Origin: Bacteroidales bacterium
GTDB taxonomy: Bacteria > Bacteroidota > Bacteroidia > Bacteroidales > UBA7960
DNA length: 53,439 bases
Assembly (NCBI GenBank): GCA_003560165.1
Contig: PWJC01000136.1
Location: forward strand, 1-53,439
Reading direction: 5' to 3'
Position numbers and translations under genes: made by a program. How positions within the stretch are numbered: the stretch's first letter is position 1; each line of letters begins with the position of its first letter. Positions 26,553 to 36,227 of this stretch are shown piece after piece. The notes below the pieces were generated by a model. The model saw only the letters and a program-made list of their open reading frames with translations. It ran no database searches and was not told the DNA's origin.

Positions 26553-27158
26553 ATGAGAAGAAGAGATCCATTAATGAACGAGGTGGAAAAAGCAGGGGCC
26601 ATCACAGTTATCATCGTATGGTTGCTGAGGATCTTTTTGGGACCCGAACTGAATTTTGTCCTGCTGGTGGCCACCACACTGCTGTCGGTGTATTACCTGT
26701 GGTTTGGCTTTTTTATCTTTAACAAGATACAACCGCCCGACCTGCTGCGCAAAAAGGTAAGGGAGCACATCACCCCCTTTCGCCTTGTTGCCAGCATCCT
26801 GATGGGCCTGGTCATATCCTATGCCCTGATCGGGGTGTTGTTCGGATTCTTTTTCTACACCGGGATGCAGTTTATGCTGGCGTCCTCGGTGCTCTTGCTC
26901 GGATTGCTTGCCGGAGCTACCATCACCTGGCACTTCATCAGAAAAACCTCCACCGGCCTGGGCCTGCGCTTTTACCTCAGGGCCGGGGTGCTGATGCTGT
27001 TTTTGTTGTTGTTGTGGGCTCCACCCCTGGAAAAACGACTCAAGGTGCTCTACAGGCAAAATCCGGGCTTCATTGAGGCATACCTCGATTACCGGGCGAA
27101 TCCCCACGACCAGGAAGCCCTGGAGAAGCTGAGGGAAGAACGCAGTCATTTCAGGTAG
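26553..27158 (+). CDS. Uncharacterised multi-pass membrane protein
   Basis: A 201-residue protein with about four or five hydrophobic helices (approximately 14-30, 34-55, 78-102, 106-126, 140-155), then a charged cytoplasmic tail (LYRQNPGFIEAYLDYRANPHD). No family is recognised. ATG 26553 follows ATAAAAATTACGAACTG, the leader pattern seen at oadA; ATG 26574 is an alternative. The frame continues upstream into the repeat island, which is not believed to be coding. Neighbours (murB, phosphohexomutase) do not reveal a job. Confidence 0.7.
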   Translation: MRRRDPLMNEVEKAGAITVIIVWLLRIFLGPELNFVLLVATTLLSVYYLWFGFFIFNKIQPPDLLRKKVREHITPFRLVASILMGLVISYALIGVLFGFFFYTGMQFMLASSVLLLGLLAGATITWHFIRKTSTGLGLRFYLRAGVLMLFLLLLWAPPLEKRLKVLYRQNPGFIEAYLDYRANPHDQEALEKLREERSHFR

Positions 27159-27177
27159 TTGCGCCGCACGGGCGGCA

Positions 27178-28917
27178 TCATTTCAGTCCAAGCTCTTTTT
27201 GCATGCGCTGAAGGCGATGGAGCAGGCTGATCCTTTTTTCCTCGTAATGAGACGGATCAGATAAGTTTTCGCTACAACCGAAATAGAACTTGATCTTAGG
27301 CTCAGTGCCCGAAGGCCTCATAGTGATCAGGCTGCCGTCTTCCAGGAGAAACTGCAGCACATTGGCACGAGGCAGGTCGATGGGATGGATCTCGCCCATG
27401 TAGAGATCCTTTTCTGCTCCCGATTGGTAATCGCGTATCCGGGCAATGGTCAGGCCATCGATTTCTTTTGGGGGATCCTCCCGGAAGCCCTCAATCAGCT
27501 CGCGGATCTCCCTGGCCCCTTCCCTGCCCTTTTTGGTGACCGAAAGCAGGGTTTCGACATAGAGGCGGTAGTTGGCATAAATGCCGATTAGCAATTCGTA
27601 CAGGCTCTTCCCCTGCCCTTTGGCCCAGGCAGCTGCCTCGGCAAGCATGCAGCAACTGATTACCGCATCCTTGTCGCGCACATAGTCGCCAATGGTGAAA
27701 CCATAACTTTCTTCCCCGCCACATAAAAAACGCTTGCTGACTTCCAGCAGCCGCATTTTTTCGGCAATGTACTTGAATCCGGTAAGGACATCCAGGCATT
27801 CCACCCCGTAAGCGCTGGCCAGTTCATTGAGCAGCTCGGTGGTTACGATGGTCTTTACGATGTATTCGTCTCCACGGAGCTTCCCCTGTTGCTTCCACTG
27901 TTCCAGCACATAAAAACTAAGGATGGTGGCCAGTTGGTTGCCATTAAGCAACACATAGGTGCCTTTCGGATCTTTTACGGCTGCTCCCAGTCTGTCGCCG
28001 TCGGGATCGGTGGCCATTACCAGTTCGGCCCCATGCCTGGCGGCAATTTCGAGGGCCATGTCGAAGGCAGCGCCTTCTTCCGGATTGGGTGAGGCCACGG
28101 TGGGGAAACTCCCGTCGGGGCTGTCCTGTTCGGGCACATTGTAAATACAGCTGAAACCAAAAGCTTTAAGGGCTTGGGGCAACAGCCGCACCGTTGTGCC
28201 GTGTATGGGGGTGAACACTATAGGCAGGTTGTGGTATTTTTTAATGGATTTTGGTGAAAGTGAAAGGGTTTTGATGGCTTCGATGTATTTTTTATCGAAG
28301 GAGTCATCGAGTATTTCAATCAGCTCCTCTGCCCGGCCAAAACGGATGCCGCTGCCAGGATCCACCTGCTTCACTTGGGCAATCACATTGTGGTCGTGGG
28401 GGGGCACCAGTTGTCCGCCGTCATCCCAATACACTTTGTAGCCATTGTATTCTTTCGGGTTGTGAGAGGCGGTGATCATAACCCCGGCACGGCAACCCAG
28501 TTCGCGCACGGCAAATGACAGAAGGGGGGTCGGGCGAAGGGCATCAAACACATAAACCTTGATGCCATTGGCCGAAAACACCTCGGCGGTGACCGAAGCG
28601 AAGAAGTCGCTGTTGTGGCGGCAATCGTGGGCGACAACCACACTGGGGGGGCGGTCGTCAGGGAAAGACTTCAGCACATAATTGGCCAGTCCCTGGGTGG
28701 CCATGCCAATGGTATATTTGTTGACACGGTTGGTTCCCGGGCCCATTAAGCCCCTTAGCCCCCCGGTGCCAAATTCCAGATTGCGGTAAAATGCCTCCGC
28801 CAGAGCTTCCGGCGGCCCCTTGATCAGTTTTTGTACTTCCTCCCGGGTGGAGGCGTCGAAAGACTCGCCCGTCCATTTGCGGGCACGTTCGATGATTTCT
28901 GCATCAGGGTTTCTCAT
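27178..28917 (-). CDS. Phosphoglucomutase/phosphomannomutase family (alpha-D-phosphohexomutase)
   Basis: Interconverts hexose 1- and 6-phosphates through a phosphoserine. The 579-residue protein carries the catalytic Ser near 151 in MITASHNPKEYNGYKVY, the metal-binding loop ATDPDGDRLG, the sugar-binding GGEESYGF, and the C-terminal phosphate-binding RPSGTEPKIKFY. The length and KEYNGYKVYWDDGGQ context fit the PgcA/Pgm type of Bacteroidota and Firmicutes rather than GlmM. It faces the membrane protein gene convergently with 19 bp between stops. Confidence 0.93.
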   Translation of the reverse strand: MRNPDAEIIERARKWTGESFDASTREEVQKLIKGPPEALAEAFYRNLEFGTGGLRGLMGPGTNRVNKYTIGMATQGLANYVLKSFPDDRPPSVVVAHDCRHNSDFFASVTAEVFSANGIKVYVFDALRPTPLLSFAVRELGCRAGVMITASHNPKEYNGYKVYWDDGGQLVPPHDHNVIAQVKQVDPGSGIRFGRAEELIEILDDSFDKKYIEAIKTLSLSPKSIKKYHNLPIVFTPIHGTTVRLLPQALKAFGFSCIYNVPEQDSPDGSFPTVASPNPEEGAAFDMALEIAARHGAELVMATDPDGDRLGAAVKDPKGTYVLLNGNQLATILSFYVLEQWKQQGKLRGDEYIVKTIVTTELLNELASAYGVECLDVLTGFKYIAEKMRLLEVSKRFLCGGEESYGFTIGDYVRDKDAVISCCMLAEAAAWAKGQGKSLYELLIGIYANYRLYVETLLSVTKKGREGAREIRELIEGFREDPPKEIDGLTIARIRDYQSGAEKDLYMGEIHPIDLPRANVLQFLLEDGSLITMRPSGTEPKIKFYFGCSENLSDPSHYEEKRISLLHRLQRMQKELGLK

Positions 28918-28937
28918 GTGTTCAGAATTTTATGTTT

Positions 28938-29158
<221 letters not shown>

Positions 29159-29168
29159 TTGTCCCGTA

Positions 29169-31778
29169 CTACCTGGGACGCAGGTTACTGGGCGTCATTT
29201 TATGTTCCCGCCTCATTTCGAATATGTCGGTCGAAATGGAATGGTCCCCGATGAGGTGTTTGGCAAAGTAGTCGGCCGTGAGCCAGAAGTTGTACTCCGT
29301 AAAGTTGCCATAACCATGGCGCTGTCCGGTCATGATGAACATGTCAAAGCGTTTTTTGGCCTTGATCAGGGCATCGGCCATACGGAAGGTGCCGGCCGGA
29401 TGCACGTTGTTGTCCATATCGCCGGTAGTCAGCAAAAGCTTGCCTTTAAGGTTTTTGGCAAGTTCCGAATTGGTTTCGATGTCGTAGATAAACTTCACTT
29501 CCCCTTCGTTGTTGATGATCTCCTTTACACCGTGGTGCTTTTCGCTCCACCACCGGTTATAGATGTTGTTCTCGTGGTTGCCGGCACTCGACACAGCTAC
29601 CTTGAAAAAGTCGGGATATTGCAGCATGGCTGCCGTCGACATAAAGCCGCCGCCCGAATGACCAAAGATACCAACTTTGTCGATGTCGATGAAATCATAC
29701 CGGTCGGCCAGCTGTTCGGCCCCGTACTTTTTGTCGGCCAGGCCGTAGTCGCGAAGGTCGCCGTAGCCATAGTTATGGTACCACTTGGATCGGTTGGGGT
29801 GCCCCCCGCGGTTGCCCAGGGTCACCACAACGAATCCGATCTGCGCCAGCCGGTCGAGGCGGTCCATGTTGCGCGAAAAGGTGGAGTTGACAGCTTCGGT
29901 CTGAGGGCCGGGGTAAACATACATGATCAGGGGATATTTCATTGCAGGATCAAAATCAAAGGGTTTGTAAATAACCCCGTAAAGGTCGGTCACCCCATCG
30001 GCGGCCTTCACCTGATATGGTTCGGGAAAGCGGTAGCCGGCAGCCATAAGGTTCGAGAGGTCGGTCGTTTCCAGTTCCATGACCAACTCTCCTCTGGTGT
30101 TTCTGACTTCCGAGCGCGGAGCGGTATCCACCCTCGAATAGTTGTTTATAAAATACCTGAACGAATCGCTCATTACCGGGCTGTGATCGTAATTGCCGGG
30201 ATTGAGCAGCCTCATGCCGGAACCATCGAGGCCGATGCGGTACAGATGGGAATAATATGGATTTTCGCCTGCCTCCCGGCCCTTGGCGGTAAAATACATG
30301 ACCCTGTTCCTTTCGTCGATCTTTACAATATTGTGTGCATACCAGGGCCCGGTGGTGATCTGCCGGATCATATTCCCCTGATTGTCATAAAGGTAAAAAT
30401 GACCCCACCCATCGCGTTCCGACCAGTGGATCAGCTCCCTGCCACCATTAACCAGAACGGGGTTGCGGGTATCGACATAGGTATTCATCCTTTCCCCGAC
30501 CAACACCTCCACCTCGCCGGACAGCAAATTGGCGCGGCAAACATCGTATCGCTTCAAATCACGGCTTATCCGGGTAAAAAACAACTCGTCGGACGAAGGC
30601 GACAACCAAATAGCCGGACGGTGATCTTCGAGCATCTCTATGTGGGTACGGGGCATCCGGGGCAGGTTCAGGGATTGGTTCCTGAAGGCAAGCACTCCCA
30701 GGGTATCGCCTTGCTGTGACTCCATGTCAAACACCCACAACTCTGCTTCGGCCAGGTGTTCCTCGCCCGGCATCTGATATTGATAGGTCTGCAACTCGGG
30801 CCGGGGCTCCGATAGCGAATTAATTACCCAAAGGAATTTGATATCGCGGGTATCGTTGCGCACCAGGGCAAACCGCCTGGAATCTGGCGACCAGACAATG
30901 TTGGCACCCCAGCGCTTTTTTTGTTCTTCCTCAATTTTCTTCTGGTCATCGTTCATCCCGGCTGTATATCCCCCGCCAAAGGCATAGTACTGCTCCCCAT
31001 CGGAGGTCAGGCGGTGTTCTACGATGGTGGTGTCTTCTTCGTTCTCGAGGGCCTTCAGGTAATTTTCCCTGTCCATCCAGAACAAATTGTAATCGCGGGC
31101 AAACACAACATAGGTGCTGTCGGGCGATACATTGGCCCAGCTTTTGGGGTCCATTTTCTCCTCCTCTTCTATCTCGGCAAGCCGGCCGGTGTCCATGTCG
31201 AACTCCAGATAAAACGTTTTAGTCTGCTCGCGGGTAGGACGGGGTGCCGGTACGCCATTGTCTTCTTCCAGCTCCTGCTCGTCTTCTTCCCTTTCCCTCA
31301 GTTCATCGTCCTCCTCCTTATCGCCATTCTCATCTTCCTTGCTTTTTTTATCGTCTTCGGGAACCTCCATGATTTGTTTGCTCTTCACTTCAAACCGGAA
31401 AAAACGATCGCCTTTCACAAACTCGGGTTTGATATCGGGCAGGTTCTGATGGCCGTAAGGGTCTTTGGTGATCAGTGTCAGCTGCCTTGCCATCTCGTGG
31501 TTATCGAACAAGAAATCTTTCGACAGCCTGTCCAGGTCAACCAGGTAATAGAATGTGCCTTCTGAAGTTTTGTAACTGTACCAGAACCTGTCGCCCGTTT
31601 TTAACCAGTTGGGATTTACCGAGGTACTGAATACCATGCGGCTGATCTTGGTCGGCGAAAAGCGTTCGGCCATGCGGTAATTGGTGGTGTTAACCGGCAC
31701 ATTCTGTGCCTTCAGGCCGGCAAACGCTGCCAAAGAGACAACTGCCAGCACAAAAACAGATTTGAGTGTAGGATGCAT
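29169..31778 (-). CDS. Exported prolyl dipeptidyl peptidase IV-like serine peptidase (S9)
   Basis: Secreted peptidase that releases X-Pro dipeptides or similar from peptides. The 869-residue protein has a signal peptide (1-24, ending LKAQN), an N-terminal beta-propeller domain, and a C-terminal alpha/beta hydrolase. The catalytic Ser is near 708 in GIFGHSGGGF, Asp near 789 in GDMDNNVHP, and His near 821 in GQRHGYG. An unusual, very acidic insert of about 40 residues (about 137-175, runs of Glu and Asp) interrupts the propeller domain. No C-terminal T9SS domain is seen. The long open frames on the opposite strand are by-products of its codon use. Confidence 0.93.
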   Translation of the reverse strand: MHPTLKSVFVLAVVSLAAFAGLKAQNVPVNTTNYRMAERFSPTKISRMVFSTSVNPNWLKTGDRFWYSYKTSEGTFYYLVDLDRLSKDFLFDNHEMARQLTLITKDPYGHQNLPDIKPEFVKGDRFFRFEVKSKQIMEVPEDDKKSKEDENGDKEEDDELREREEDEQELEEDNGVPAPRPTREQTKTFYLEFDMDTGRLAEIEEEEKMDPKSWANVSPDSTYVVFARDYNLFWMDRENYLKALENEEDTTIVEHRLTSDGEQYYAFGGGYTAGMNDDQKKIEEEQKKRWGANIVWSPDSRRFALVRNDTRDIKFLWVINSLSEPRPELQTYQYQMPGEEHLAEAELWVFDMESQQGDTLGVLAFRNQSLNLPRMPRTHIEMLEDHRPAIWLSPSSDELFFTRISRDLKRYDVCRANLLSGEVEVLVGERMNTYVDTRNPVLVNGGRELIHWSERDGWGHFYLYDNQGNMIRQITTGPWYAHNIVKIDERNRVMYFTAKGREAGENPYYSHLYRIGLDGSGMRLLNPGNYDHSPVMSDSFRYFINNYSRVDTAPRSEVRNTRGELVMELETTDLSNLMAAGYRFPEPYQVKAADGVTDLYGVIYKPFDFDPAMKYPLIMYVYPGPQTEAVNSTFSRNMDRLDRLAQIGFVVVTLGNRGGHPNRSKWYHNYGYGDLRDYGLADKKYGAEQLADRYDFIDIDKVGIFGHSGGGFMSTAAMLQYPDFFKVAVSSAGNHENNIYNRWWSEKHHGVKEIINNEGEVKFIYDIETNSELAKNLKGKLLLTTGDMDNNVHPAGTFRMADALIKAKKRFDMFIMTGQRHGYGNFTEYNFWLTADYFAKHLIGDHSISTDIFEMRREHKMTPSNLRPR

Positions 31779-31880
31779 TGATTTACGAATTGAGATTTAA
31801 AATTTTTTGCGGGGCTATATTATGAAAAAAAACAATGCTGACAGGCAAAACCGGATGTTTTTCGGAAATTGCAAGACATA

Positions 31881-31906
31881 AAAAAAGCCACTATCGATCA
31901 GTGGCT
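31881..31906 (-). terminator. Terminator of the tRNA-Leu pair
   Basis: AGCCACT and AGTGGCT form a 7-bp stem with a 7-nt loop; on the minus strand it is followed by six or seven T. The plus strand also has a T-run on its other side, so it could work in both directions. Confidence 0.8.
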
Positions 31907-31915
31907 TTTTTTTTG

Positions 31916-31999
31916 TGCCCGGAGCAGGACTCGAACCTGCACGATGTTACCATCACTAGTCCCTGAAACTAGCGCGTCTACCAATTTCGCCATCCGGGC
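31916..31999 (-). tRNA. tRNA-Leu (CAG)
   Basis: Class II cloverleaf with acceptor GCCCGGA/TCCGGGC, D-arm AAATTGGTAGAC, anticodon stem CTAGT/ACTAG with loop TTCAGGG (anticodon CAG), a long variable arm (GATGGTAACATC) and T-arm GCAGG/CCTGC. CCA is not encoded. Confidence 0.93.
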
Positions 32000-32034
32000 G
32001 GGTTGATCAGTACCTTTAAGAACTCATTTTTGCC

Positions 32035-32121
32035 TGGTGCCCAGGACAAGACTCGAACTTGCACGGACTTGCGTCCACTACCCCCTCAAAGTAGCGTGTC
32101 TACCAATTTCACCACCTGGGC
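32035..32121 (-). tRNA. tRNA-Leu (GAG), CCA encoded
   Basis: Acceptor GCCCAGG/CCTGGGC, anticodon loop TTGAGGG giving GAG, long variable arm (GGACGCAAGTCC) and T-arm with GTTCGAG. The final CCA is present in the DNA (32035-32037), unlike its neighbour. It is 35 bp upstream of the CAG isoacceptor, so both are probably on one transcript. Confidence 0.93.
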
Positions 32122-32132
32122 AAAAATGCCTG

Positions 32133-32167
32133 GCAAAATTACATAAATTCTTTTGAATTCCATCAAA
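32133..32167 (-). promoter_or_regulatory. Promoter of the tRNA-Leu pair
   Basis: On the minus strand TTTG (32167-32164) and TAATTTTGC (32141-32133) are separated by 22 bp. The start would be about 5 bp before the first tRNA. Confidence 0.65.
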
Positions 32168-32228
32168 AAAAGCAATCTTTGTCGTGCTTTTCCGAAAACC
32201 GGACCGAAAGCCCAAACTCAATCAGCGG

Positions 32229-32780
32229 ATGCACACACCAGAAACCGGCGACTCCAGTATTTCTGCCCCCGTCCTTGAAATGCTCACTGTAGCCAATGAA
32301 TACTGCCTGTTTTTTGAATCGGCCGAAAAGTATTCCAGCCAGGATATCCTGGGCTATTTTCAAAAGATCGCCCCTTTGCTTTACCTGAAGGGGTCGGTGA
32401 TGCCTTCGGCAGAGCCCCCCGACGATATCATAGCCGAACGCTTTGTTACGGAGGAGGAATGGGAACAGATTTTCAAGATGTTGCGGGCCAGGTTCGGCGA
32501 TACCGACATTTTCTATGTGCACGACCACAACAACGACTCGGTGGAGGCCAGCCTCTCGGAAACTATTGCCGACGTATACCAGGACATGAAAGACTTTGTG
32601 ATGCTGTACGGACAAAACACCCTGGCTGCCCGGCAGCATGCCATCGCCATGCTAAAGGGTCTGTTTGCCACCCGCTGGGGCCCCGGACTGATCAATTCAC
32701 TGGGGGCAGTGCATCAGAGGCTGTTTAGCGAAGATATTGATCCCGACCTGTTCGCAGGAGAAAACCAATGGCTGATTTGA
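32229..32780 (+). CDS. DUF5063 domain protein
   Basis: A 183-residue cytosolic protein of unknown function. It matches the DUF5063 pattern known in Bacteroidota: VLEMLTVANEYCLFFE at the N-terminus, the ILGYFQKIAPLLYLKG helix, FVTEEEWEQIF, ETIADVYQDMKDFVML and a C-terminal RWGPGLINSLGAVH. It is mostly helical and has no signal peptide. The chosen ATG gives a normal N-terminus; the frame is open to 32184. Confidence 0.8.
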   Translation: MHTPETGDSSISAPVLEMLTVANEYCLFFESAEKYSSQDILGYFQKIAPLLYLKGSVMPSAEPPDDIIAERFVTEEEWEQIFKMLRARFGDTDIFYVHDHNNDSVEASLSETIADVYQDMKDFVMLYGQNTLAARQHAIAMLKGLFATRWGPGLINSLGAVHQRLFSEDIDPDLFAGENQWLI

Positions 32781-32815
32781 AAAACATTGCCGCCCTTTGG
32801 ACGTTAAGCATAGGG

Positions 32816-32935
32816 GAAGGAAGAAGATAGAAAGTAGAAGATAGAAAGCAGAAAGTTTAAGAGTTTAAGAGTTTAATATCAAATACTTCAACTTTTCATC
32901 TTTTCAACTTTTCAACTTTTCAACTTTTCAACCTG
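32816..32935. repeat. Composite minisatellite island 7
   Basis: GAAGATAGAAAGTAGAA words, GTTTAAGA units, a core variant TAATATCAAATACTTCA at 32874-32890, then TTTTCAAC units to 32935. The halves before and after the core are approximately complementary. It sits about 110 bp upstream of the next gene. Confidence 0.9.
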
Positions 32936-33044
32936 TTGGGATTTTCCCGGGTTTTAACTGAAACACTGCCTGCGGGCATTCGATAAACGACATTTCGACA
33001 TTTCATACGTTGACTACTTTTCGATGCTATTAAAGAAAATACAT

Positions 33045-34469
33045 ATGAGCAGATTTTTGTGGATTTTTCTGTTGTTCTTCATCTTGTCGCAGGGGTGCGG
33101 CCAGGCAAAACAGGGCCACCACATCAGCATCCGGCTTGAGGGGCTGAGCAATACGGAGTGCTACCTTGCTTATCATTTCGGCAACCGGCAATACCTGAAA
33201 GATACCGCCAGGGTGGACCAAAACGGCCTGGCGGTCTTTCAAGGGGCCGAAGCCCAGCCACCGGGAATCTATATCCTGGTATTGCCCGACCAGCGCAATT
33301 TCGAACTCATCATCGACAGCCACCAACATTTCAGCATGGAGGTTGATCCCGATGATGTTATTGGCTCGGCCACCTTTGAAGGTTCGCCCGGTAACAAGGC
33401 GTTTTATTTTTACCTTGGCACTCTCCGTGAAAAAAGCATGCAGCGTCAGACCTGGCAACGGGAAATGAACGACCCGGATACTCCGCCTGACCGGCTGGAC
33501 ACACTGCAGCATAAACTTGAGACCGCAGACAAAAAGGTCGGGAGCATTCAGGACAGCCTGATCGCCAGGGATCCCGATGCCCTGCTATCGAAGGTATTTC
33601 TCGCACAGCGCGATCCCGAACTTCCCGGCATGCCCCTTACCCTCAACGGTGTGCAGGACAGGGAACGAATGCACCGCCTGCTTACCTGGCACTATTTTGA
33701 CAACATCGATTTCGCCGACGAACGCCTCCTGCGCACCCCTGTATACCACAGCAGGTTGCGGGTATTTTTCAACAACGTGCTGATGCAGCACCCCGACACC
33801 GTCATCGCGGAGGCCGACCGGGTGCTGGAAAAGGCCAGGGCCAATGAGGAGGTGTTCAGATATACCTTGTGGTTTTTGACCAATCATACCGAAGTATCCC
33901 AGGTAATGGGCATGGACGGGGTTTTTGTCCACCTGGTCGATGAATACTACCTCAAGGGTGAAGCTCCCTGGGTGGATGAAGCGACACTGCTCCGCCTCGA
34001 ACAACGCGCCGGGAACCTCAGGACGCTCTTGCTGGGGAAGGAGGCCCCGGATGTCACCCTCTACGATACCGCCGGCGACCCGGTGAGCCTTCATCAGGTA
34101 GAGGCCGATTACCTGATCGTGTATTTCTGGGATTCGGAATGCTTTTACTGCCGGGAAGCCACCCCCCTGGTCAGGGAAGCGCATCAACGGCTCAGCGACA
34201 AAGGGGTCAAGGTATTGGCCGTAAATACCGAAACCGACAGCAGCAAATGGAAAGAGGCCATCAAGGACCATCCTTCCGCCTGGATCCATGTGAACGACAC
34301 CCGGAACATTTCGGGATTCAGGGATGCCTATGATATCTATGCCATACCCACGATCTTTATCCTTGATGCCCGGAAGCGGATCCTGGCCAAACAGATCGGG
34401 GCTTCCCACATCGAAAACTTCATCCGTCAACACATGCGGCAAGCTTCTTCACAACCCCAAACCCAATAA
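33045..34469 (+). CDS. Thioredoxin-like lipoprotein (DUF4369 / TlpA-ResA type)
   Basis: A cell-envelope thiol-disulfide protein. From ATG 33045 it is 474 residues. A lipoprotein signal ends in LSQGC near residue 19; a DUF4369-like beta domain covers about 25-120; a helical DUF5106-like region covers 120-330; a thioredoxin fold follows (about 335-465) with DYLIVYFWDSECFYC. The CFYC pair differs from the usual CxPC. The protein probably reduces or isomerises disulfides in exported partners. The frame also opens at 33024, but the lipoprotein start favours 33045. Confidence 0.85.
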   Translation: MSRFLWIFLLFFILSQGCGQAKQGHHISIRLEGLSNTECYLAYHFGNRQYLKDTARVDQNGLAVFQGAEAQPPGIYILVLPDQRNFELIIDSHQHFSMEVDPDDVIGSATFEGSPGNKAFYFYLGTLREKSMQRQTWQREMNDPDTPPDRLDTLQHKLETADKKVGSIQDSLIARDPDALLSKVFLAQRDPELPGMPLTLNGVQDRERMHRLLTWHYFDNIDFADERLLRTPVYHSRLRVFFNNVLMQHPDTVIAEADRVLEKARANEEVFRYTLWFLTNHTEVSQVMGMDGVFVHLVDEYYLKGEAPWVDEATLLRLEQRAGNLRTLLLGKEAPDVTLYDTAGDPVSLHQVEADYLIVYFWDSECFYCREATPLVREAHQRLSDKGVKVLAVNTETDSSKWKEAIKDHPSAWIHVNDTRNISGFRDAYDIYAIPTIFILDARKRILAKQIGASHIENFIRQHMRQASSQPQTQ

Positions 34470-34493
34470 GGGTTCACCGGGGAGTGGATGTGT

Positions 34494-36029
34494 TCACCGG
34501 TGTTCCTCGCGCAAAAGGTCGTTGATTGTTTTTACCGGGTTGAAGGTGATCAACGGCACCTCCACAAACACGGTATTCCAGCCGGCCATGGCGCCGTTCC
34601 ATAAACCCGGACGTTCGAGGGCCTTGAGTTCCTGCCCGTCTTTCGATTTATGACTGATGAAGCCGGTTTGGGGGTCTATGAATTGATTCAGATCGAAAAC
34701 CTCGCCCCGGTAGTTCCTGATGGAACAAACGATGTCGACGGGATTAAAGTGGGTGGCTTTTTCCACCAGGCCCGATTGCAGGGCATTGTCCATGTCTATT
34801 TGCGACAGCTCCACGATCTGCAGCGAGGATGCCCCCGTTTCGGGATCCCTCACCCAGAAGGGACCTCCTCCGGGTTCGCCCTGGTTTTTCACCATGCCGC
34901 AAACCCGCAGCGGCCTGTCCAAACGGGATCTCAACACCTGACTGCCCGGCTGAGGGTCGGCGGGGAACACCGTGCTGTCGATGCACAGCTCTTCAACGGC
35001 GAAATCGACTGCCCGTACATAGTCTTCGACGGGCAGCGCCCCCTGATCGAGGCGTTGCAGCCACCGGTACACTTCCTGCTGCAAACCAAGCAACAGCCCC
35101 CCCAACACCTTTTTGTACAGTATGGTCTGCTCCTTGAGCCGGTCGGGGACCACGTTGTCGATGTTTTTGATAAAAATCAGGTCGCCCTCCAGCTCATTCA
35201 GGTTCTCGATAAGGGCACCGTGGCCTCCGGGACGGAACAGCAGGCTTCCGTCCTTCTCACGGAAAGGGAGGTTGTCGGGTCCCACGGCAATGGTGTCGGT
35301 AGATGGTTTCTGGACCGAATGCCGGATGGTGAATTGCACCATAAAGCGTTTTTGATATTGTTCCTGCACCGATTCAAGCCTTGCACGGAACCTTCCGATA
35401 TGCTCGGGCGAGAGGGTAAAATGAATGAGCACATTCCCTTTCTGGTCGCAGGCATAATATGCGCCTTCTACCAGGTGTTCCTCCATGGCGGTACGAAGCT
35501 CCCGGCTGTACCGGTGAAAAGCGATCAGGGCCTTTGGCAGAAAGGCGTATTCGAGGCCGGATTCAAACAGCAAATAGTCGAGCAGGGGCAGGTAGTTCCT
35601 GTTATCCAAAAGATGTCTGGCATCCAGATCGTCCTTGTCCATTGCCAGGACGAGTTCGTCCCAGAAAGCAAATTCGTGCAGGCGTTCGAAAAATTCGCGG
35701 GCGCTGCCGGAAGAAGAAAGCAAGGCTTCCGTTTCGACCCCGGCCATCAGCAGTTCCCGCCACTGGAACAGCTCCTTGAACATTCGCGAAGCCGCACCGC
35801 TGGCCGGCACGAACTTTTCTACGCGAAGCTGACTGCTTTGGTCGTCGTAGAAAGAAGCCATCTTTTTCAGTTGACCGGGTTCCAACTGCCGGATGCCGTC
35901 GCCGGCAGTGGCCGGGCGGTCAAGCCGCAAGGGGGGGAAACCCTGTTTGAACCATTCGATCTGCTCCAACAGGGTTTCGCTGGAAATCCCTTTTTCCTTT
36001 AACTGTTTATGATCACGTTCATTCAACAT
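34494..36029 (-). CDS. DUF4301 family protein
   Basis: A 511-residue cytosolic protein of the DUF4301 family, widespread in Bacteroidota and without an established function. Features seen are the N-terminal HKQLKEKGIS, the conserved KFVPASGAASRMFKEL near 80 and DGSLLFRPGGHGALIENLN near 265, and a C-terminal VFVEVPLITFNPVKTINDLLR. The phosphate-binding-like SGAASRM and the GGHGAL segments recall nucleotidyltransferase-like folds, which is only an impression. The start at 36029 gives the family N-terminus. Confidence 0.88.
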   Translation of the reverse strand: MLNERDHKQLKEKGISSETLLEQIEWFKQGFPPLRLDRPATAGDGIRQLEPGQLKKMASFYDDQSSQLRVEKFVPASGAASRMFKELFQWRELLMAGVETEALLSSSGSAREFFERLHEFAFWDELVLAMDKDDLDARHLLDNRNYLPLLDYLLFESGLEYAFLPKALIAFHRYSRELRTAMEEHLVEGAYYACDQKGNVLIHFTLSPEHIGRFRARLESVQEQYQKRFMVQFTIRHSVQKPSTDTIAVGPDNLPFREKDGSLLFRPGGHGALIENLNELEGDLIFIKNIDNVVPDRLKEQTILYKKVLGGLLLGLQQEVYRWLQRLDQGALPVEDYVRAVDFAVEELCIDSTVFPADPQPGSQVLRSRLDRPLRVCGMVKNQGEPGGGPFWVRDPETGASSLQIVELSQIDMDNALQSGLVEKATHFNPVDIVCSIRNYRGEVFDLNQFIDPQTGFISHKSKDGQELKALERPGLWNGAMAGWNTVFVEVPLITFNPVKTINDLLREEHR

Positions 36030-36194
36030 ATTGCGGGGTTTGATCAGCCCCCGGTCCGGACGGGGATCCGGCATCCGGGAAGCTGAAGCTGGTTTGCCAT
36101 TAGACGATCGTTATTCAAAGATACACATAATTGAGATTAAACGGCATACCGCCCGTTCAAAACAGCGACACGGGTCCTGCAAGGCATTTTTTCG

Positions 36195-36202
36195 TAATTT
36201 CG
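36195..36202 (+). promoter_or_regulatory. Possible -7 element of the PAS histidine kinase
   Basis: TAATTTCG is one base from TAnnTTTG and lies 33 bp before the ATG. There is no clear -33 element. Confidence 0.3.
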
Positions 36203-36227
36203 TCCCGAAACAACACATCCTACGCCC

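Noticed and set aside
34650-36002. 450-codon plus-strand frame opposite the DUF4301 gene
   Set aside because: The minus strand holds a recognisable full-length family member. The plus frame has no motif, signal or family resemblance.
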